Source of the DNA: Synechococcaceae bacterium WB4_1_0192
Lineage (GTDB): Bacteria > Cyanobacteriota > Cyanobacteriia > PCC-6307 > Cyanobiaceae
Assembly (NCBI GenBank): GCA_009926195.1
Contig: RFPK01000056.1
Span: 1-9,564, forward strand
Direction of reading: 5' to 3'
Length of the DNA stretch: 9,564 nt
This document shows, in pieces, positions 5,852-9,564 of this stretch (positions are counted from its first letter, which is position 1; each line of letters opens with the position of its first letter). Position numbers and translations under genes: made by a program. The notes below the pieces were generated by a model, which was not told the origin of the DNA, ran no database searches, and was given only the letters and a program-made list of their open reading frames with translations.

Positions 5852-8128
5852 ATGAGCGGCAGGCGTCTCCCGCGATGGTCCCGGACTGGCGGAAGGAGCG
5901 CGCAGCTGCGCGTTGAGCGCAGGCCCACCAGGCGCTGGTGGGCGGCGGTGGGAACGGCGCTGCTGGTGGTCTTCCTCAGCGGCGGCGGCACCGGCTGGCA
6001 CGCGCTGGCGATGGGGCCGAGCTGGAACGGCGCCGGGAGGCCGCAGCTGCCGCAGCGGGCGACGGCCACGGCAGCCGGGCGGGTGATCCCGATCAGCCGG
6101 CAGCCCTTCTACCCAGATCTGCTGGCTACCGCGGCCCGCTGGGCCGACGCCCCGCTGGGGGAGGTGGTTGGCGATAGCCCCAGGGAAACACTGCTGAATT
6201 TCTATGCGGTGATGAGCCGGGTGGAACGGGAGCTGAGCGCCGCCACCAGCCAGGCCGACCGGGACCCTGGCCTGACGTGGAGCGCCTCGGCACAGGCGCA
6301 CATCGCGACAGCGGAACAACTGTTCGGGCTGGCGGTGCAGGCGTTGGACGCCAGCACGTTCCCGCAGAGCATCCGCGATGACATGGCCCAGGAGGCCGCC
6401 ATCCAGCTGAAAGAAGTGCTGGATTACGTCTTCACCCACAGCACGGCACCCATCGAGATCCCGGACTCAGCCGGGCTGAAGCTGCTCAACAGCCAACGGA
6501 ATCGCAGCAGCGACAGCTGGACGATTCCAGAAACAGCGATCACGCTGACCAGCACACCGAGCGCTCGACCAGGCGATACCAGCTTTCTCTTTGCCAGCGA
6601 TACCGTCGCACAGGCGGCGCGCATGTTCGCACTGATCAAGGAAGCAACGGGATTCAAGCAACCGTTCTCGACACAGGGGTTTTTCGACAGCTACAGCAAA
6701 ACACCGGGGTTTCTAGCCCCCCCAAAATGGTATTTGCGTCTGCCACCACAAATCCACAATCTCGCAGACGCCCGAATCGGGGGGCTAACACTATTCCAAA
6801 TCAGCGCCACAGCAATCACGCTACTACTGTATGCCTGGTTCGTTCTGATTCTATTTCGCAATCTATTGCACACCTATCGTTACTATCAGGAGCGCGAACA
6901 GGATCCCGAGCAAACAACGCGGCGCGGCTGGCACCAGGACAACGTGGCCTGGCTGCGGGTCATGCTGACCCTGCCGGTGATGCCGCTGACACGCCTGTGC
7001 GATTACCTAATCGATGATCAGATCAATTTCACCGGCCTGGCACTGGTTATCCTGACCTACGTATTTTACATCTGCTACTTTATCGCTGCCAGCCTATTCG
7101 TTTTCTACCTGCTTGAAGCCCTCGGCCGAAGCCTGTCGGAGTGGCTCGTGCACCTGCGTGGTGGCGGATCCGATCTGCAGCTCAAACGGGTCAGCAATCT
7201 GGTGATGCCCTGCAGCCGGGTGCTGGGGGGCCTGGTGGCGCTGGTGCTGATCTACCGCCTGCTGCTGATGCTGGGGCTGCCATCAACCACGGTTCTGGCC
7301 TTCTCGGCCGTGCCGGGCCTGGCCATAGGTCTGGGGGCCTCCAAACTGCTGGGCAACATGTTCGCCGGCCTGTCGATCCAGACCGATCGTCCCGTACGGG
7401 TCGGTGAGTTCTGCCAGATCGGCGACAACCTCGGCTTCATCACCCGCATCGGCCTGCGCTCTCTGGAACTGCAGACACTGGAGAGCAGAGTGACCATTCC
7501 CAACGCGATCGCAGACGAAGAAACGATCATCAACTATTCACGGCGCCAACCGCAACGCCAATCAGGGAGCAGCCCCTCGCTGCTGGTGGACCTGATGGCG
7601 AAACGGGTGATCCCCGCCTCCCAGAGCACGGATCTGCTGGCGGTACTGCGACGAAGGATCAGCACGGTCACAGAGCTCAGGCAACCGCTGCTGACTCTTG
7701 AGCATCGCGATGATGAGTCGCTCACGCTGATCTGCCATGGCCTGGTGGAACTGCACAACTGGCACCATTACCTGAAGGTTCGCGAACAGTTGCTGCTTCT
7801 GGTCAAAGACTGCGTTGAAGAAATCCAGCTCTGTAATCGGCTGATCGGTGTGAGCTACAGCACCTCGACAGAACAGCTACAACGCCTACCAGCACTGATC
7901 GCCGACGTGGTTAAGCGAGACCCCCATCTGAAACTGGTCTCATGTCGGCTGATGACGATCGCAGACTTCAGTTACGACGTTGCCTTCTTTCTGGAAAGCC
8001 ATCACGACGACATCATCGAACTGCGCAACGCCATCGACCGCTTGAATCGCGATCTACTCAGTGCGCTTGACGACGCCGGCATCACCATCCCCTACCCGAC
8101 CAGCGTGCAGATTCAGGCGCGGGCCTGA
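5852..8128 (+). CDS. MscS-family mechanosensitive ion channel with large N-terminal extracytoplasmic domain
   Basis: A 758-residue protein from the ATG at 5852; the frame stays open upstream but there it opposes the dnaG start. Residues 28-52 are a hydrophobic stretch ending in ALA that could be a signal peptide or first membrane span. About 250 mostly polar, helical residues follow, probably in the periplasm. Membrane spans are visible at about 310-335, 392-424 (one or two) and 450-473. The MscS signature follows: a pore-lining helix with small-residue packing (AVPGLAIGLGASKLLGNMFA, about 482-502), then the beta domain with RPVRVGEFCQIGD and VTIPNAIADEETIINYSR. The last 180 residues form an alpha/beta cytoplasmic vestibule-like region. 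Family members release solutes on hypo-osmotic shock; a signalling or transport role cannot be excluded for such long versions. GC content drops markedly within the gene, near 6721-6900. The EamA gene follows 45 bp downstream on the same strand, with no terminator between. Confidence 0.88.
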   Translation: MSGRRLPRWSRTGGRSAQLRVERRPTRRWWAAVGTALLVVFLSGGGTGWHALAMGPSWNGAGRPQLPQRATATAAGRVIPISRQPFYPDLLATAARWADAPLGEVVGDSPRETLLNFYAVMSRVERELSAATSQADRDPGLTWSASAQAHIATAEQLFGLAVQALDASTFPQSIRDDMAQEAAIQLKEVLDYVFTHSTAPIEIPDSAGLKLLNSQRNRSSDSWTIPETAITLTSTPSARPGDTSFLFASDTVAQAARMFALIKEATGFKQPFSTQGFFDSYSKTPGFLAPPKWYLRLPPQIHNLADARIGGLTLFQISATAITLLLYAWFVLILFRNLLHTYRYYQEREQDPEQTTRRGWHQDNVAWLRVMLTLPVMPLTRLCDYLIDDQINFTGLALVILTYVFYICYFIAASLFVFYLLEALGRSLSEWLVHLRGGGSDLQLKRVSNLVMPCSRVLGGLVALVLIYRLLLMLGLPSTTVLAFSAVPGLAIGLGASKLLGNMFAGLSIQTDRPVRVGEFCQIGDNLGFITRIGLRSLELQTLESRVTIPNAIADEETIINYSRRQPQRQSGSSPSLLVDLMAKRVIPASQSTDLLAVLRRRISTVTELRQPLLTLEHRDDESLTLICHGLVELHNWHHYLKVREQLLLLVKDCVEEIQLCNRLIGVSYSTSTEQLQRLPALIADVVKRDPHLKLVSCRLMTIADFSYDVAFFLESHHDDIIELRNAIDRLNRDLLSALDDAGITIPYPTSVQIQARA
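7505..7512. repeat. HIP1 octamer GCGATCGC
   Basis: Second perfect GCGATCGC octamer, inside the MscS-type gene at the codons following the IPNAIADEE motif start. It is weak lineage evidence. Confidence 0.5.
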
Positions 8129-8173
8129 CACGCGCCATCAGCAGCCCACAAACAACCACAGGATCGAGCGCCC

Positions 8174-8935
8174 ATGTCCAGCAGCCCCTCGCCGGCACAG
8201 CGCAACCGGGAGCAGGAGAGCGGGCCGGCGCTGTGGATGCTCTCCAGCGCACTCAGCTTCAGCCTGATGAGCGTGTTCGTCAAAGCCGTGGGTGAGCGCA
8301 TCCCGGTGGCGGAAGTGGTGCTGGCCCGCTCGCTGGTGAGCCTGGTGCTCAGCGTGCTGATGCTGCGCCAGGCGGGACTCAGTCCCTGGGGCAACCGGCG
8401 CTGGCTGCTGGTCCTGCGCGGCGCGATCGGCACAGGCGCCCTGCTGTGTGTGTTCGCGGCCCTGGAGCAGCTGCCCCTGGCGCCAGCCACGGTGCTGCAG
8501 TACCTGCAACCCACCATCACGGCGCTGCTGGCCTGGCTGCTGCTGAAGGAGCGGCTGGGGGGGCGGATCATCCTGGCTGCTCTGCTCGGCTGGCTGGCGG
8601 TGGTGCTGCTGAGCAGCCCGGCGGAGTTGAGCGGCCTGCTGGGCCCCCTGGCCGGCACGCTGCTGGGCCACAGCAGCATGCCGCTGCCGCTCACCGGCGT
8701 GCTGCTGGCCCTGGGCGGAGCGGTGCTCTCCGCCTGCGCCTACGTCAGCGTGCGAGCCCTTGGACGCAGTGAGCATCCACTGGTGATCGTCTTCTATTTC
8801 CCGCTGGTTGGGCTGGTGCTGACGCTGCCGGCGGTGATCGCCGAACCTGTGCTGCCATCGATGCGGGAAGCCCTGGCGCTGGTTGGCGTGGGCCTGTTCA
8901 CCCAGCTGGGCCAGATCGGCCGCAGCCTGGCCACG
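8174..8935 (+). CDS. EamA/DMT-family membrane transporter, C-terminus missing at a join
   Basis: About 254 residues of a drug/metabolite-transporter-superfamily permease starting at the ATG at 8174, with an AGGA ribosome-binding sequence at 8159-8162. EamA proteins usually have ten membrane helices in two repeats and about 290-300 residues. Here the first repeat is clear: SALSFSLMSVFVKAVGERIP, then helices through VLARSLVSLVLSVL, LRGAIGTGALLCVFAALEQL, ATVLQYLQPTITALLAWLL and AALLGWLAVVLLSS. The second repeat begins (LTGVLLALGGAVLSACAYV, the RALGRSEHPLVIVFYFPLV region) and reaches GLFTQLGQIG. There the last two helices, normally starting near a 'QxGLTRGL..PA.....YVQ' motif, are replaced by unrelated soluble sequence. 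The exact break is somewhere in 8915-8940. The substrate cannot be told from sequence; amino acids, nucleobases and drugs are known for relatives. As sequenced it should not be functional. The true gene is probably intact in its own genome. Confidence 0.8.
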
Positions 8936-9352
8936 GTGCAGCTGCGTCCGGTCGAGGTGGCGGGTTACCTCCGCAACCGCGCGATGGTGATCCGGCGCGG
9001 GGCGAGCGAGATCGAGTTCCGCGAACACGCCCGCTGGGGCGAGCCGCTGGAGCAGGGCGTCGCGCGCGTGCTGGCGGCGGGGCTCCGGGCCCGCGGCATC
9101 GCCGTTGCCGCGCCGGCCCCGGGAGTTCCGGTGCTGGCCGTCCGGATCCTCGCCTGCGAAGGCGGGGCGGAGGGCGCGGTGATCTTCCGCGCGGGCTGGG
9201 ATCTGTCCGGCGCTGTGGCTCCGGTTTCGGGAGAGTTCTCCTCGGATGGGCTGCGCTGGGACGGAAAGTCCGAGGAATCGCTGGCCTCCCTCCTGGGAGA
9301 GGCGGTTGATGCCCTGGCGCGGGAAATCGCCTCCGGTTGCGGAAAACCCTGA
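8936..9352 (+). CDS. C-terminal part of a PqiC/ABC-transport auxiliary lipoprotein, N-terminus missing
   Basis: About 138 residues in the same open frame as the EamA part, but clearly another protein. The stretch LRPVEVAGYLRNRAMVIRR, then SEIEFREHARWGEPLEQG, then VARVLAAGLRARG matches what I know of the PqiC/ABC_trans_aux family ('V.LP.YLDRP.IV.R....E.....F.RWAEPL..G..RVLA..L'). The ending (GEAVDALAREIAS) also fits. Family members are outer-membrane lipoproteins that serve MCE-type lipid transport systems (PqiABC, Mla-like) in Gram-negative bacteria. The missing N-terminus should hold a lipoprotein signal peptide and the first strands. Neighbouring pqiA/pqiB or MCE genes are not in the window. 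GC content is much higher than in the preceding genes; I count 53 of 60 at 9061-9120. Together with the break in EamA this points to DNA from a different organism, probably a high-GC proteobacterium or verrucomicrobium. Confidence 0.72.
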   Translation: MQLRPVEVAGYLRNRAMVIRRGASEIEFREHARWGEPLEQGVARVLAAGLRARGIAVAAPAPGVPVLAVRILACEGGAEGAVIFRAGWDLSGAVAPVSGEFSSDGLRWDGKSEESLASLLGEAVDALAREIASGCGKP

Positions 9353-9400
9353 GTGTCCCTTCACCGGTCGTGCCGCTCCCGCGGCGTGCCGCCCACCTTG

Positions 9401-9564
9401 ATGCCATCGCACGCAGATCCCGCTCCGACGTCCGCCGGCTTCGTCCTGATCGTGGAGGAGGACGCCGCGGTGGCCGGGCGGCTGGGCCGATCGCTCGAGG
9501 AGCACGGTTTTCCGGTCCGGCATGCGGCCGACGGCGCCGGCGCCGAGGCCGTGCTCGGGAGCGG
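9401..9564 (+). CDS. Response regulator receiver domain, N-terminal fragment
   Basis: From the ATG at 9401 the frame is open to the window end and gives 54 residues, so the gene is truncated by the edge. After a short Pro/Ala/Ser-rich lead (MPSHADPAPTSAG) it reads FVLIVEEDAAVAGRLGRSLE, then EHGFPVRHAADGAGAEAVLGS. This is the classical start of a CheY-like receiver: a hydrophobic first strand, acidic residues (E19, E20, D21) that bind the metal, a first helix, and a second strand (FPVRHAAD). The phosphorylated aspartate and any output domain would lie past the window. It belongs to the same probably foreign segment as the PqiC fragment, 48 bp upstream. An upstream GTG start is conceivable; I see no convincing ribosome-binding sequence. 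Confidence 0.6.
   Translation, partial: MPSHADPAPTSAGFVLIVEEDAAVAGRLGRSLEEHGFPVRHAADGAGAEAVLGS

Noticed and set aside
5755..6069. N-terminal extension of dnaG up to an ATG at 6069
   Set aside because: It would run through the start of the divergent MscS gene and adds non-conserved Pro/Ser/Gly-rich sequence before the conserved DnaG start.
9372..9385. GCCGC-TCCC-GCGGC hairpin after the PqiC fragment, considered as a terminator
   Set aside because: The stem is only 5 bp and no T-run follows; such stems are common at this GC content.
8138..9523. 461-codon minus-strand open frame across the EamA/PqiC region
   Set aside because: It crosses the suspected join and has Gln/His/Arg-rich shadow composition; the plus-strand frame has recognisable families.

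Overview
The window is GC-rich and, up to about position 8930, reads as one bacterial chromosome segment. I think it comes from a unicellular picocyanobacterium of the Synechococcus/Cyanobium type. The reasons are a lumen-type pentapeptide-repeat protein with a paired-cysteine tail, a 14-bp site that fits the LexA operator consensus described for cyanobacteria, a cyanobacterial-style DnaG, and two copies of the HIP1 octamer. This is an inference from sequence features, not from a database match.

Layout. A short zinc-ribbon-like protein lies on the minus strand (41-268). On the plus strand follow an exported pentapeptide-repeat protein (397-975) and a 154-residue protein I do not recognise (992-1456), probably cotranscribed. 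After a near-perfect LexA/SOS operator (1486-1499) comes an overlapping umuD-umuC pair (1640-3244) for error-prone DNA polymerase V. umuD looks complete. umuC has lost roughly 30 codons and changes reading frame near 2470-2480, so it is broken in this sequence. Convergent to it on the minus strand are a small exported cysteine-containing protein (3258-3557) and, upstream of that, DNA primase dnaG (3613-5754, probable TTG start). Head-to-head with dnaG is a 758-residue MscS-type mechanosensitive channel (5852-8128), followed after 45 bp by an EamA/DMT-family transporter (from 8174).

The right end does not belong with the rest. Within one uninterrupted reading frame, the EamA protein turns at about 8915-8940 into the C-terminal two thirds of a PqiC/ABC-transport-auxiliary lipoprotein, local GC rises sharply, and a response-regulator start follows at 9401. 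The likeliest explanation is a chimeric assembly join to DNA from another bacterium, not a true fusion gene.

Functionally, the window combines DNA replication and damage tolerance (dnaG, SOS-controlled umuDC) with envelope functions (lumenal pentapeptide protein, MscS channel, DMT permease). I see no rRNA, tRNA, CRISPR array, transposase or prophage gene, and no gene-free stretch above 300 bases. I did not find a convincing new multi-gene system. The main points for follow-up are the broken umuC, the umuD leader with its 24-bp tandem duplication, the SOS operator and the right-end join.
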